From Siphonodentalium dalli (lineage: Eukaryota; Mollusca; Scaphopoda; Gadilida; Siphonodentaliidae), in the NCBI GenBank assembly GCA_032622095.1, contig CP136066.1, positions 155,021,152 through 155,085,151 of the forward strand: 64,000 nt of DNA, in the 5' to 3' direction. Position numbers and translations under genes: made by a program. Positions 33,601 to 48,600 of the stretch are shown here, in pieces. The notes below the pieces were generated by a model. That model searched no databases. It had not been told where the DNA came from and saw nothing but the letters and a program-made list of their open reading frames with translations. How positions within the stretch are numbered: position 1 is the first letter of the stretch; each line of letters starts with the position of its first letter.

Positions 33601-36600
33601 TATATCTAGTTGGGATTGATTACGAAATCCTACTGTCCACTGATTTTCAAATAATTTGTTCCTGCTTTAACCACCGATAACACATGTGGAAGCGCCCTTA
33701 AGAGCCGTTACCAACTATTATTCGGCCCCACTACCTCGTCAACCATGAGCGAGCATTATGTTGTTGGATCTCTAAGATTTACAAGGCGGAGCTACTCCCC
33801 CACATGCTTTATAGGTAGCATCGAGACACCACGCGTGTGACATCCAAATGGTCATATGTCTCTTTCAGTACCATTTAGTCGAGAAGAGTCACGCAGTCGG
33901 CACGCATGGCATAGCAAATAATTGCCATATTTTACTTGTTCAACCCATTGGTAATTAGCTTGAAAAGAAAAACTAAAAGGACAAACTCCGAGCATATTAT
34001 GCTTAACTGATATCGCGCACAGCGACAAGCTTACATTAACAGTATATACCGTAGTCAACAAGAGGAATTCAGTTCCTGTCAAATAAAACAAACCCAGAGT
34101 TTATAATGATCGTGAACCAAAATATCAAATATAGGCAATGTGCAAGTCGTAAATGGGCCACAGAACATGCAGAATCTATTGAACAGAAACTAATCGAACT
34201 TGGCCTTTATTATTTTAGCTGAGAACATATACCAACTTTGGTTGAGACAATCCAAACTGGAGTTATTCGAAGGAAATCAAAATGTTAACAAACACCTAAT
34301 GGTATCTGCTTCCCGAACTTAAAACAGCCATTTACGCGCGCGGCATGGAACAAAAAAAGAGCGTTCGGTGTCTGTCTATCCCCGATATGGTGGCAATAAA
34401 GAGCGTTTCTTTCACGTTCTGTGCGAAAAATTAAAAATGGCTTTTTAAAACTGTGGAAAGTAATTTTTTCAGAGCATATGAAACCGGCATATCGATAGTT
34501 CGTGTATTTGTCAACATATATTATACACCCTTCCAATTTGCGTACATATGTCAGCCTGTTGTCGCTGAAATAACTTCATATCTATTGAACCTATTCCATA
34601 GGGCTGAAATAAGCTCGCATTGGCTTTATTTATATGTGAAATAAGCCCAATATGGGCCTAAACGTTGGTGATTAAAACAGCCAGATGTGGGACTATTTCA
34701 ATAAGAAATAAGCCGCATTGCACTTATTTTAGCTGGAAAATAACAAGAATAAAAAAAAACTCACGGCTTGACAAATGTACAGTTAAACGGAATAAGTACA
34801 CTGTGGGCTTATTTCAGAATCAAATAAGTCCAATATCAACCTATGCGAATATTTAGGTCCACTATGAAGCTATTACGACGAGAATGTGTTGAAGACATTC
34901 GTCTAACTTATTTGTTTCTTTTCCAACAAAGAAACGTATTGCCCTAATAATAAATCGACATGGGCAAAGACACCCTCTTGTAGTATCGTACACCATTATC
35001 AAATACTAAAACATAACCACTATTAATGTATTTCATATCAAGCCAGTAACCTGAGTGGATGGGTGAAAACATTCCTCGCGTAAATGGGCGAAGAATTATA
35101 TCTAGTTGGGATTGATTACGAAATCCTACTGTCCACTGATTTTCAAATAATTTGTTCCTGCTTTAACCACCGATAACACATGTGGAAGCGCCCTTAAGAG
35201 CCGTTACCAACTATTATTCGGCCCCACTACCTCGTCAACCATGAGCGAGCATTATGTTGTTGGATCTCTAAGATTTACAAGGCGGAGCTACTCCCCCACA
35301 TGCTTTATAGGTAGCATCGAGACACCACGCGTGTGACATCCAAATGGTCATATGTCTCTTTCAGTACCATTTAGTCGAGAAGAGTCACGCAGTCGGCACG
35401 CATGGCATAGCAAATAATTGCCAAATGTTACTTGTTCAACCCATTGGTAATTAGCTTGAAAAGAAAAACTAAAAGGACAAACTCCGAGCATATTATGCTT
35501 AACTGATATCGCGCACAGCGACAAGCTTACATTAACAGTATATACCGTAGTCAACAAGAGGAATTCAGTTCCTGTCAAATAAAACAAACCCAGAGTTTAT
35601 AATGATCGTGAACCAAAATATCAAATATAGGCAATGTGCAAGTCGTAAATGGGCCACAGAACATGCAGAATCTATTGAACAGAAACTAATCGAACTTGGC
35701 CTTTATTATTTTGGCTGAGAACATATACCAACTTTGGTTGAGACAATCCAAACTGGAGTTATTCGAAGGAAATCAAAATGTTAACAAACACCTAATGGTA
35801 TCTGCTTCCCGAACTTAAAACAGCCATTTACGCGCGCGGCATGGAACAAAAAAAGAGCGTTCGGTGTCTGTCTATCCCCGATATGGTGGCAATAAAGAGC
35901 GTTTCTTTCACGTTCTGTGCGAAAAATTAAAAATGGCTTTTTAAAACTGTGGAAAGTAATTTTTTCAGAGCATATGAAACCGGCATATCGATAGTTCGTG
36001 TATTTGTCAACATATATTATACACCCTTCCAATTTGCGTACATATGTCAGCCTGTTGTCGCTGAAATAACTTCATATCTATTGAACCTATTCCATAGGGC
36101 TGAAATAAGCTCGCATTGGCTTTATTTATATGTGAAATAAGCCCAATATGGGCCTAAACGTTGGTGATTAAAACAGCCAGATGTGGGACTATTTCAATAA
36201 GAAATAAGCCGCATTGCACTTATTTTAGCTGGAAAATAACAAGAATAAAAAAAAACTCACGACTTGACAAATGTACACTTAAACGGAATAAGTACACTGT
36301 GGGCTTATTTCAGAATCAAATAAGTCCAATATCAACCTATGTGAATATTTAGGTCCACTATGAAGCTATTACGACGAGAATGTGTTGAAGACATTCGTCT
36401 AACTTATTTGTTTCTTTTCCAACAAAGAAACGTATTGCCCTAATAATAAATCGACATGGGCAAAGACACCCTCTTGTAGTATCGTACACCATTATCAAAT
36501 ACTAAAACATAACCACTATTAATGTATTTCATATCAAGCCAGTAACCTGAGTGGATGGGTGAAAACATTCCTCGCGTAAATGGGCGAAGAATTATATCTA

Positions 36601-39600
36601 GTTGGGATTGATTACGAAATCCTACTGTCCACTGATTTTCAAATAATTTGTTCCTGCTTTAACCACCGATAACACATGTGGAAGCGCCCTTAAGAGCCGT
36701 TACCAACTATTATTCGGCCCCACTACCTCGTCAACCATGAGCGAGCATTATGTTGTTGGATCTCTAAGATTTACAAGGCGGAGCTACTCCCCCACATGCT
36801 TTATAGGTAGCATCGAGACACCACGCGTGTGACATCCAAATGGTCATATGTCTCTTTCAGTACCATTTAGTCGAGAAGAGTCACGCAGTCGGCACGCATG
36901 GCATAGCAAATAATTGCCAAATGTTACTTGTTCAACCCATTGGTAATTAGCTTGAAAAGAAAAACTAAAAGGACAAACTCCGAGCATATTATGCTTAACT
37001 GATATCGCGCACAGCGACAAGCTTACATTAACAGTATATACCGTAGTCAACAAGAGGAATTCAGTTCCTGTCAAATAAAACAAACCCAGAGTTTATAATG
37101 ATCGTGAACCAAAGTATCAAATATAGGCAATGTGCAAGTCGTAAATGGGCCACAGAACATGCAGAATCTATTGAACAGAAACTAATCGAACTTGGCCTTT
37201 ATTATTTTGGCTGAGAACATGTACCAACTTTGGTTGAGACAATCCAAACTGCAGTTATTCGAAGGAAATCAAAATGTTAACAAACACCTAATGGTATCTG
37301 CTTCCCAAACTTAAAACAGCCATTTGCGCGCGCGGCATGGAACAAAAAAAGAGCGTTCGGTGTCTGTCTATCCCCGATATGGTGGCAATATAGAGCGTTT
37401 CTTTCACGTTCTGTGCGAAAAATTAAAAATGGCTTTTTAAAACTGTGGAAAGTAATTTTTTCAGAGCATATGAAACCGGCATATCGATAGTTCGTGTATT
37501 TGTCAACATATATTATACACCCTTCCAATTTGCGTACATATGTCAGCCTGTTGTCGCTGAAATAACTTCATATCTATTGAACCTATTCCATAGGGCTGAA
37601 ATAAGCTCGCATTGGCTTTATTTATATGTGAAAAAAGCCCAATATGGGCCTAAACGTTGGTGATTAAAACAGCCAGATGTGGGACTATTTCAATAAGAAA
37701 TAAGCCGCATTGCACTTATTTTAGCTGGAAAATAACAAGAATAAAAAAAAACTCACGACTTGACAAATGTACACTTAAACGGAATAAGTACACTGTGGGC
37801 TTATTTCAGAATCAAATAAGTCCAATATCAACCTATGTGAATATTTAGGTCCACTATGAAGCTATTACGACGAGAATGTGTTGAAGACATTCGTCTAACT
37901 TATTTGTTTCTTTTCCAACAAAGAAACGTATTGCCCTAATAATAAATCGACATGGGCAAAGACACCCTCTTGTAGTATCGTACACCATTATCAAATACTA
38001 AAACATAACCACTATTAATGTATTTCATATCAAGCCAGTAACCTGAGTGGATGGGTGAAAACATTCCTCGCGTAAATGGGCGAAGAATTATATCTAGTTG
38101 GGATTGATTACGAAATCCTACTGTCCACTGATTTTCAAATAATTTGTTCCTGCTTTAACCACCGATAACACATGTGGAAGCGCCCTTAAGAGCCGTTACC
38201 AACTATTATTCGGCCCCACTACCTCGTCAACCATGAGCGAGCATTATGTTGTTGGATCTCTAAGATTTACAAGGCGGAGCTACTCCCCCACATGCTTTAT
38301 AGGTAGCATCGAGACACCACGCGTGTGACATCCAAATGGTCATATGTCTCTTTCAGTACCATTTAGTCGAGAAGAGTCACGCAGTCGGCACGCATGGCAT
38401 AGCAAATAATTGCCAAATGTTACTTGTTCAACCCATTGGTAATTAGCTTGAAAAGAAAAACTAAAAGGACAAACTCCGAGCATATTATGCTTAACTGATA
38501 TCGCGCACAGCGACAAGCTTACATTAACAGTATATACCGTAGTCAACAAGAGGAATTCAGTTCCTGTCAAATAAAACAAACCCAGAGTTTATAATGATCG
38601 TGAACCAAAATATCAAATATAGGCAATGTGCAAGTCGTAAATGGGCCACAGAACATGCAGAATCTATTGAACAGAAACTAATCGAACTTGGCCTTTATTA
38701 TTTTGGCTGAGAACATGTACCAACTTTGGTTGAGACAATCCAAACTGGAGTTATTCGAAGGAAATCAAAATGTTAACAAACACCTAATGGTATCTGCTTC
38801 CCAAACTTAAAACAGCCATTTGCGCGCGCGGCATGGAACAAAAAAAGAGCGTTCGGTGTCTGTCTATCCCCGATATGGTGGCAATATAGAGCGTTTCTTT
38901 CACGTTCTGTGCGAAAAATTAAAAATGGCTTTTTAAAACTGTGGAAAGTAATTTTTTCAGAGCATATGAAACCGGCATATCGATAGTTCGTGTATTTGTC
39001 AACATATATTATACACCCTTCCAATTTGCGTACATATGTCAGCCTGTTGTCGCTGAAATAACTTCATATCTATTGAACCTATTCCATAGGGCTGAAATAA
39101 GCTCGCATTGGCTTTATTTATATGTGAAAAAAGCCCAATATGGGCCTAAACGTTGGTGATTAAAACAGCCAGATGTGGGACTATTTCAATAAGAAATAAG
39201 CCGCATTGCACTTATTTTAGCTGGAAAATAACAAGAATAAAAAAAAACTCACGACTTGACAAATGTACACTTAAACGGAATAAGTACACTGTGGGCTTAT
39301 TTCAGAATCAAATAAGTCCAATATCAACCTATGTGAATATTTAGGTCCACTATGAAGCTATTACGACGAGAATGTGTTGAAGACATTCGTCTAACTTATT
39401 TGTTTCTTTTCCAACAAAGAAACGTATTGCCCTAATAATAAATCGACATGGGCAAAGACACCCTCTTGTAGTATCGTACACCATTATCAAATACTAAAAC
39501 ATAACCACTATTAATGTATTTCATATCAAGCCAGTAACCTGAGTGGATGGGTGAAAACATTCCTCGCGTAAATGGGCGAAGAATTATATCTAGTTGGGAT

Positions 39601-42600
39601 TGATTACGAAATCCTACTGTCCACTGATTTTCAAATAATTTGTTCCTGCTTTAACCACCGATAACACATGTGGAAGCGCCCTTAAGAGCCGTTACCAACT
39701 ATTATTCGGCCCCACTACCTCGTCAACCATGAGCGAGCATTATGTTGTTGGATCTCTAAGATTTACAAGGCGGAGCTACTCCCCCACATGCTTTATAGGT
39801 AGCATCGAGACACCACGCGTGTGACATCCAAATGGTCATATGTCTCTTTCAGTACCATTTAGTCGAGAAGAGTCACGCAGTCGGCACGCATGGCATAGCA
39901 AATAATTGCCAAATGTTACTTGTTCAACCCATTGGTAATTAGCTTGAAAAGAAAAACTAAAAGGACAAACTCCGAGCATATTATGCTTAACTGATATCGC
40001 GCACAGCGACAAGCTTACATTAACAGTATATACCGTAGTCAACAAGAGGAATTCAGTTCCTGTCAAATAAAACAAACCCAGAGTTTATAATGATCGTGAA
40101 CCAAAATATCAAATATAGGCAATGTGCAAGTCGTAAATGGGCCACAGAACATGCAGAATCTATTGAACAGAAACTAATCGAACTTGGCCTTTATTATTTT
40201 GGCTGAGAACATATACCAACTTTGGTTGAGACAATCCAAACTGGAGTTATTCGAAGGAAATCAAAATGTTAACAAACACCTAATGGTATCTGCTTCCCGA
40301 ACTTAAAACAGCCATTTACGCGCGCGGCATGGAACAAAAAAAGAGCGTTCGGTGTCTGTCTATCCCCGATATGGTGGCAATAAAGAGCGTTTCTTTCACG
40401 TTCTGTGCGAAAAATTAAAAATGGCTTTTTAAAACTGTGGAAAGTAATTTTTTCAGAGCATATGAAACCGGCATATCGATAGTTCGTGTATTTGTCAACA
40501 TATATTATACACCCTTCCAATTTGCGTACATATGTCAGCCTGTTGTCGCTGAAATAACTTCATATCTATTGAACCTATTCCATAGGGCTGAAATAAGCTC
40601 GCATTGGCTTTATTTATATGTGAAATAAGCCCAATATGGGCCTAAACGTTGGTGATTAAAACAGCCAGATGTGGGACTATTTCAATAAGAAATAAGCCGC
40701 ATTGCACTTATTTTAGCTGGAAAATAACAAGAATAAAAAAAAACTCACGACTTGACAAATGTACACTTAAACGGAATAAGTACACTGTGGGCTTATTTCA
40801 GAATCAAATAAGTCCAATATCAACCTATGTGAATATTTAGGTCCACTATGAAGCTATTACGACGAGAATGTGTTGAAGACATTCGTCTAACTTATTTGTT
40901 TCTTTTCCAACAAAGAAACGTATTGCCCTAATAATAAATCGACATGGGCAAAGACACCCTCTTGTAGTATCGTACACCATTATCAAATACTAAAACATAA
41001 CCACTATTAATGTATTTCATATCAAGCCAGTAACCTGAGTGGATGGGTGAAAACATTCCTCGCGTAAATGGGCGAAGAATTATATCTAGTTGGGATTGAT
41101 TACGAAATCCTACTGTCCACTGATTTTCAAATAATTTGTTCCTGCTTTAACCACCGATAACACATGTGGAAGCGCCCTTAAGAGCCGTTACCAACTATTA
41201 TTCGGCCCCACTACCTCGTCAACCATGAGCGAGCATTATGTTGTTGGATCTCTAAGATTTACAAGGCGGAGCTACTCCCCCACATGCTTTATAGGTAGCA
41301 TCGAGACACCACGCGTGTGACATCCAAATGGTCATATGTCTCTTTCAGTACCATTTAGTCGAGAAGAGTCACGCAGTCGGCACGCATGGCATAGCAAATA
41401 ATTGCCAAATGTTACTTGTTCAACCCATTGGTAATTAGCTTGAAAAGAAAAACTAAAAGGACAAACTCCGAGCATATTATGCTTAACTGATATCGCGCAC
41501 AGCGACAAGCTTACATTAACAGTATATACCGTAGTCAACAAGAGGAATTCAGTTCCTGTCAAATAAAACAAACCCAGAGTTTATAATGATCGTGAACCAA
41601 AGTATCAAATATAGGCAATGTGCAAGTCGTAAATGGGCCACAGAACATGCAGAATCTATTGAACAGAAACTAATCGAACTTGGCCTTTATTATTTTGGCT
41701 GAGAACATGTACCAACTTTGGTTGAGACAATCCAAACTGCAGTTATTCGAAGGAAATCAAAATGTTAACAAACACCTAATGGTATCTGCTTCCCAAACTT
41801 AAAACAGCCATTTGCGCGCGCGGCATGGAACAAAAAAAGAGCGTTCGGTGTCTGTCTATCCCCGATATGGTGGCAATATAGAGCGTTTCTTTCACGTTCT
41901 GTGCGAAAAATTAAAAATGGCTTTTTAAAACTGTGGAAAGTAATTTTTTCAGAGCATATGAAACCGGCATATCGATAGTTCGTGTATTTGTCAACATATA
42001 TTATACACCCTTCCAATTTGCGTACATATGTCAGCCTGTTGTCGCTGAAATAACTTCATATCTATTGAACCTATTCCATAGGGCTGAAATAAGCTCGCAT
42101 TGGCTTTATTTATATGTGAAAAAAGCCCAATATGGGCCTAAACGTTGGTGATTAAAACAGCCAGATGTGGGACTATTTCAATAAGAAATAAGCCGCATTG
42201 CACTTATTTTAGCTGGAAAATAACAAGAATAAAAAAAAACTCACGACTTGACAAATGTACACTTAAACGGAATAAGTACACTGTGGGCTTATTTCAGAAT
42301 CAAATAAGTCCAATATCAACCTATGTGAATATTTAGGTCCACTATGAAGCTATTACGACGAGAATGTGTTGAAGACATTCGTCTAACTTATTTGTTTCTT
42401 TTCCAACAAAGAAACGTATTGCCCTAATAATAAATCGACATGGGCAAAGACACCCTCTTGTAGTATCGTACACCATTATCAAATACTAAAACATAACCAC
42501 TATTAATGTATTTCATATCAAGCCAGTAACCTGAGTGGATGGGTGAAAACATTCCTCGCGTAAATGGGCGAAGAATTATATCTAGTTGGGATTGATTACG

Positions 42601-45600
42601 AAATCCTACTGTCCACTGATTTTCAAATAATTTGTTCCTGCTTTAACCACCGATAACACATGTGGAAGCGCCCTTAAGAGCCGTTACCAACTATTATTCG
42701 GCCCCACTACCTCGTCAACCATGAGCGAGCATTATGTTGTTGGATCTCTAAGATTTACAAGGCGGAGCTACTCCCCCACATGCTTTATAGGTAGCATCGA
42801 GACACCACGCGTGTGACATCCAAATGGTCATATGTCTCTTTCAGTACCATTTAGTCGAGAAGAGTCACGCAGTCGGCACGCATGGCATAGCAAATAATTG
42901 CCAAATGTTACTTGTTCAACCCATTGGTAATTAGCTTGAAAAGAAAAACTAAAAGGACAAACTCCGAGCATATTATGCTTAACTGATATCGCGCACAGCG
43001 ACAAGCTTACATTAACAGTATATACCGTAGTCAACAAGAGGAATTCAGTTCCTGTCAAATAAAACAAACCCAGAGTTTATAATGATCGTGAACCAAAATA
43101 TCAAATATAGGCAATGTGCAAGTCGTAAATGGGCCACAGAACATGCAGAATCTATTGAACAGAAACTAATCGAACTTGGCCTTTATTATTTTGGCTGAGA
43201 ACATGTACCAACTTTGGTTGAGACAATCCAAACTGGAGTTATTCGAAGGAAATCAAAATGTTAACAAACACCTAATGGTATCTGCTTCCCAAACTTAAAA
43301 CAGCCATTTGCGCGCGCGGCATGGAACAAAAAAAGAGCGTTCGGTGTCTGTCTATCCCCGATATGGTGGCAATATAGAGCGTTTCTTTCACGTTCTGTGC
43401 GAAAAATTAAAAATGGCTTTTTAAAACTGTGGAAAGTAATTTTTTCAGAGCATATGAAACCGGCATATCGATAGTTCGTGTATTTGTCAACATATATTAT
43501 ACACCCTTCCAATTTGCGTACATATGTCAGCCTGTTGTCGCTGAAATAACTTCATATCTATTGAACCTATTCCATAGGGCTGAAATAAGCTCGCATTGGC
43601 TTTATTTATATGTGAAAAAAGCCCAATATGGGCCTAAACGTTGGTGATTAAAACAGCCAGATGTGGGACTATTTCAATAAGAAATAAGCCGCATTGCACT
43701 TATTTTAGCTGGAAAATAACAAGAATAAAAAAAAACTCACGACTTGACAAATGTACACTTAAACGGAATAAGTACACTGTGGGCTTATTTCAGAATCAAA
43801 TAAGTCCAATATCAACCTATGTGAATATTTAGGTCCACTATGAAGCTATTACGACGAGAATGTGTTGAAGACATTCGTCTAACTTATTTGTTTCTTTTCC
43901 AACAAAGAAACGTATTGCCCTAATAATAAATCGACATGGGCAAAGACACCCTCTTGTAGTATCGTACACCATTATCAAATACTAAAACATAACCACTATT
44001 AATGTATTTCATATCAAGCCAGTAACCTGAGTGGATGGGTGAAAACATTCCTCGCGTAAATGGGCGAAGAATTATATCTAGTTGGGATTGATTACGAAAT
44101 CCTACTGTCCACTGATTTTCAAATAATTTGTTCCTGCTTTAACCACCGATAACACATGTGGAAGCGCCCTTAAGAGCCGTTACCAACTATTATTCGGCCC
44201 CACTACCTCGTCAACCATGAGCGAGCATTATGTTGTTGGATCTCTAAGATTTACAAGGCGGAGCTACTCCCCCACATGCTTTATAGGTAGCATCGAGACA
44301 CCACGCGTGTGACATCCAAATGGTCATATGTCTCTTTCAGTACCATTTAGTCGAGAAGAGTCACGCAGTCGGCACGCATGGCATAGCAAATAATTGCCAA
44401 ATGTTACTTGTTCAACCCATTGGTAATTAGCTTGAAAAGAAAAACTAAAAGGACAAACTCCGAGCATATTATGCTTAACTGATATCGCGCACAGCGACAA
44501 GCTTACATTAACAGTATATACCGTAGTCAACAAGAGGAATTCAGTTCCTGTCAAATAAAACAAACCCAGAGTTTATAATGATCGTGAACCAAAATATCAA
44601 ATATAGGCAATGTGCAAGTCGTAAATGGGCCACAGAACATGCAGAATCTATTGAACAGAAACTAATCGAACTTGGCCTTTATTATTTTGGCTGAGAACAT
44701 GTACCAACTTTGGTTGAGACAATCCAAACTGGAGTTATTCGAAGGAAATCAAAATGTTAACAAACACCTAATGGTATCTGCTTCCCAAACTTAAAACAGC
44801 CATTTGCGCGCGCGGCATGGAACAAAAAAAGAGCGTTCGGTGTCTGTCTATCCCCGATATGGTGGCAATATAGAGCGTTTCTTTCACGTTCTGTGCGAAA
44901 AATTAAAAATGGCTTTTTAAAACTGTGGAAAGTAATTTTTTCAGAGCATATGAAACCGGCATATCGATAGTTCGTGTATTTGTCAACATATATTATACAC
45001 CCTTCCAATTTGCGTACATATGTCAGCCTGTTGTCGCTGAAATAACTTCATATCTATTGAACCTATTCCATAGGGCTGAAATAAGCTCGCATTGGCTTTA
45101 TTTATATGTGAAATAAGCCCAATATGGGCCTAAACGTTGGTGATTAAAACAGCCAGATGTGGGACTATTTCAATAAGAAATAAGCCGCATTGCACTTATT
45201 TTAGCTGGAAAATAACAAGAATAAAAAAAAACTCACGACTTGACAAATGTACACTTAAACGGAATAAGTACACTGTGGGCTTATTTCAGAATCAAATAAG
45301 TCCAATATCAACCTATGTGAATATTTAGGTCCACTATGAAGCTATTACGACGAGAATGTGTTGAAGACATTCGTCTAACTTATTTGTTTCTTTTCCAACA
45401 AAGAAACGTATTGCCCTAATAATAAATCGACATGGGCAAAGACACCCTCTTGTAGTATCGTACACCATTATCAAATACTAAAACATAACCACTATTAATG
45501 TATTTCATATCAAGCCAGTAACCTGAGTGGATGGGTGAAAACATTCCTCGCGTAAATGGGCGAAGAATTATATCTAGTTGGGATTGATTACGAAATCCTA

Positions 45601-48600
45601 CTGTCCACTGATTTTCAAATAATTTGTTCCTGCTTTAACCACCGATAACACATGTGGAAGCGCCCTTAAGAGCCGTTACCAACTATTATTCGGCCCCACT
45701 ACCTCGTCAACCATGAGCGAGCATTATGTTGTTGGATCTCTAAGATTTACAAGGCGGAGCTACTCCCCCACATGCTTTATAGGTAGCATCGAGACACCAC
45801 GCGTGTGACATCCAAATGGTCATATGTCTCTTTCAGTACCATTTAGTCGAGAAGAGTCACGCAGTCGGCACGCATGGCATAGCAAATAATTGCCAAATGT
45901 TACTTGTTCAACCCATTGGTAATTAGCTTGAAAAGAAAAACTAAAAGGACAAACTCCGAGCATATTATGCTTAACTGATATCGCGCACAGCGACAAGCTT
46001 ACATTAACAGTATATACCGTAGTCAACAAGAGGAATTCAGTTCCTGTCAAATAAAACAAACCCAGAGTTTATAATGATCGTGAACCAAAATATCAAATAT
46101 AGGCAATGTGCAAGTCGTAAATGGGCCACAGAACATGCAGAATCTATTGAACAGAAACTAATCGAACTTGGCCTTTATTATTTTGGCTGAGAACATGTAC
46201 CAACTTTGGTTGAGACAATCCAAACTGGAGTTATTCGAAGGAAATCAAAATGTTAACAAACACCTAATGGTATCTGCTTCCCAAACTTAAAACAGCCATT
46301 TGCGCGCGCGGCATGGAACAAAAAAAGAGCGTTCGGTGTCTGTCTATCCCCGATATGGTGGCAATATAGAGCGTTTCTTTCACGTTCTGTGCGAAAAATT
46401 AAAAATGGCTTTTTAAAACTGTGGAAAGTAATTTTTTCAGAGCATATGAAACCGGCATATCGATAGTTCGTGTATTTGTCAACATATATTATACACCCTT
46501 CCAATTTGCGTACATATGTCAGCCTGTTGTCGCTGAAATAACTTCATATCTATTGAACCTATTCCATAGGGCTGAAATAAGCTCGCATTGGCTTTATTTA
46601 TATGTGAAAAAAGCCCAATATGGGCCTAAACGTTGGTGATTAAAACAGCCAGATGTGGGACTATTTCAATAAGAAATAAGCCGCATTGCACTTATTTTAG
46701 CTGGAAAATAACAAGAATAAAAAAAAACTCACGACTTGACAAATGTACACTTAAACGGAATAAGTACACTGTGGGCTTATTTCAGAATCAAATAAGTCCA
46801 ATATCAACCTATGTGAATATTTAGGTCCACTATGAAGCTATTACGACGAGAATGTGTTGAAGACATTCGTCTAACTTATTTGTTTCTTTTCCAACAAAGA
46901 AACGTATTGCCCTAATAATAAATCGACATGGGCAAAGACACCCTCTTGTAGTATCGTACACCATTATCAAATACTAAAACATAACCACTATTAATGTATT
47001 TCATATCAAGCCAGTAACCTGAGTGGATGGGTGAAAACATTCCTCGCGTAAATGGGCGAAGAATTATATCTAGTTGGGATTGATTACGAAATCCTACTGT
47101 CCACTGATTTTCAAATAATTTGTTCCTGCTTTAACCACCGATAACACATGTGGAAGCGCCCTTAAGAGCCGTTACCAACTATTATTCGGCCCCACTACCT
47201 CGTCAACCATGAGCGAGCATTATGTTGTTGGATCTCTAAGATTTACAAGGCGGAGCTACTCCCCCACATGCTTTATAGGTAGCATCGAGACACCACGCGT
47301 GTGACATCCAAATGGTCATATGTCTCTTTCAGTACCATTTAGTCGAGAAGAGTCACGCAGTCGGCACGCATGGCATAGCAAATAATTGCCAAATGTTACT
47401 TGTTCAACCCATTGGTAATTAGCTTGAAAAGAAAAACTAAAAGGACAAACTCCGAGCATATTATGCTTAACTGATATCGCGCACAGCGACAAGCTTACAT
47501 TAACAGTATATACCGTAGTCAACAAGAGGAATTCAGTTCCTGTCAAATAAAACAAACCCAGAGTTTATAATGATCGTGAACCAAAATATCAAATATAGGC
47601 AATGTGCAAGTCGTAAATGGGCCACAGAACATGCAGAATCTATTGAACAGAAACTAATCGAACTTGGCCTTTATTATTTTGGCTGAGAACATGTACCAAC
47701 TTTGGTTGAGACAATCCAAACTGGAGTTATTCGAAGGAAATCAAAATGTTAACAAACACCTAATGGTATCTGCTTCCCAAACTTAAAACAGCCATTTGCG
47801 CGCGCGGCATGGAACAAAAAAAGAGCGTTCGGTGTCTGTCTATCCCCGATATGGTGGCAATATAGAGCGTTTCTTTCACGTTCTGTGCGAAAAATTAAAA
47901 ATGGCTTTTTAAAACTGTGGAAAGTAATTTTTTCAGAGCATATGAAACCGGCATATCGATAGTTCGTGTATTTGTCAACATATATTATACACCCTTCCAA
48001 TTTGCGTACATATGTCAGCCTGTTGTCGCTGAAATAACTTCATATCTATTGAACCTATTCCATAGGGCTGAAATAAGCTCGCATTGGCTTTATTTATATG
48101 TGAAATAAGCCCAATATGGGCCTAAACGTTGGTGATTAAAACAGCCAGATGTGGGACTATTTCAATAAGAAATAAGCCGCATATTGCACTTATTTTAGCT
48201 GGAAAATAACAAGAATAAAAAAAAACTCACGGCTTGACAAATGTACAGTTAAACGGAATAAGTACACTGTGGGCTTTTTTCAGAATCAAATAAGTCCAAT
48301 ATCAACCTATGCGAATATTTAGGTCCACTATGAAGCTATTACGACGAGAATGTGTTGAAGACATTCGTCTAACTTATTTGTTTCTTTTCCAACAAAGAAA
48401 CGTATTGCCCTAATAATAAATCGACATGGGCAAAGACACCCTCTTGTAGTATCGTACACCATTATCAAATACTAAAACATAACCACTATTAATGTATTTC
48501 ATATCAAGCCAGTAACCTGAGTGGATGGGTGAAAACATTCCTCGCGTAAATGGGCGAAGAATTATATCTAGTTGGGATTGATTACGAAATCCTACTGTCC

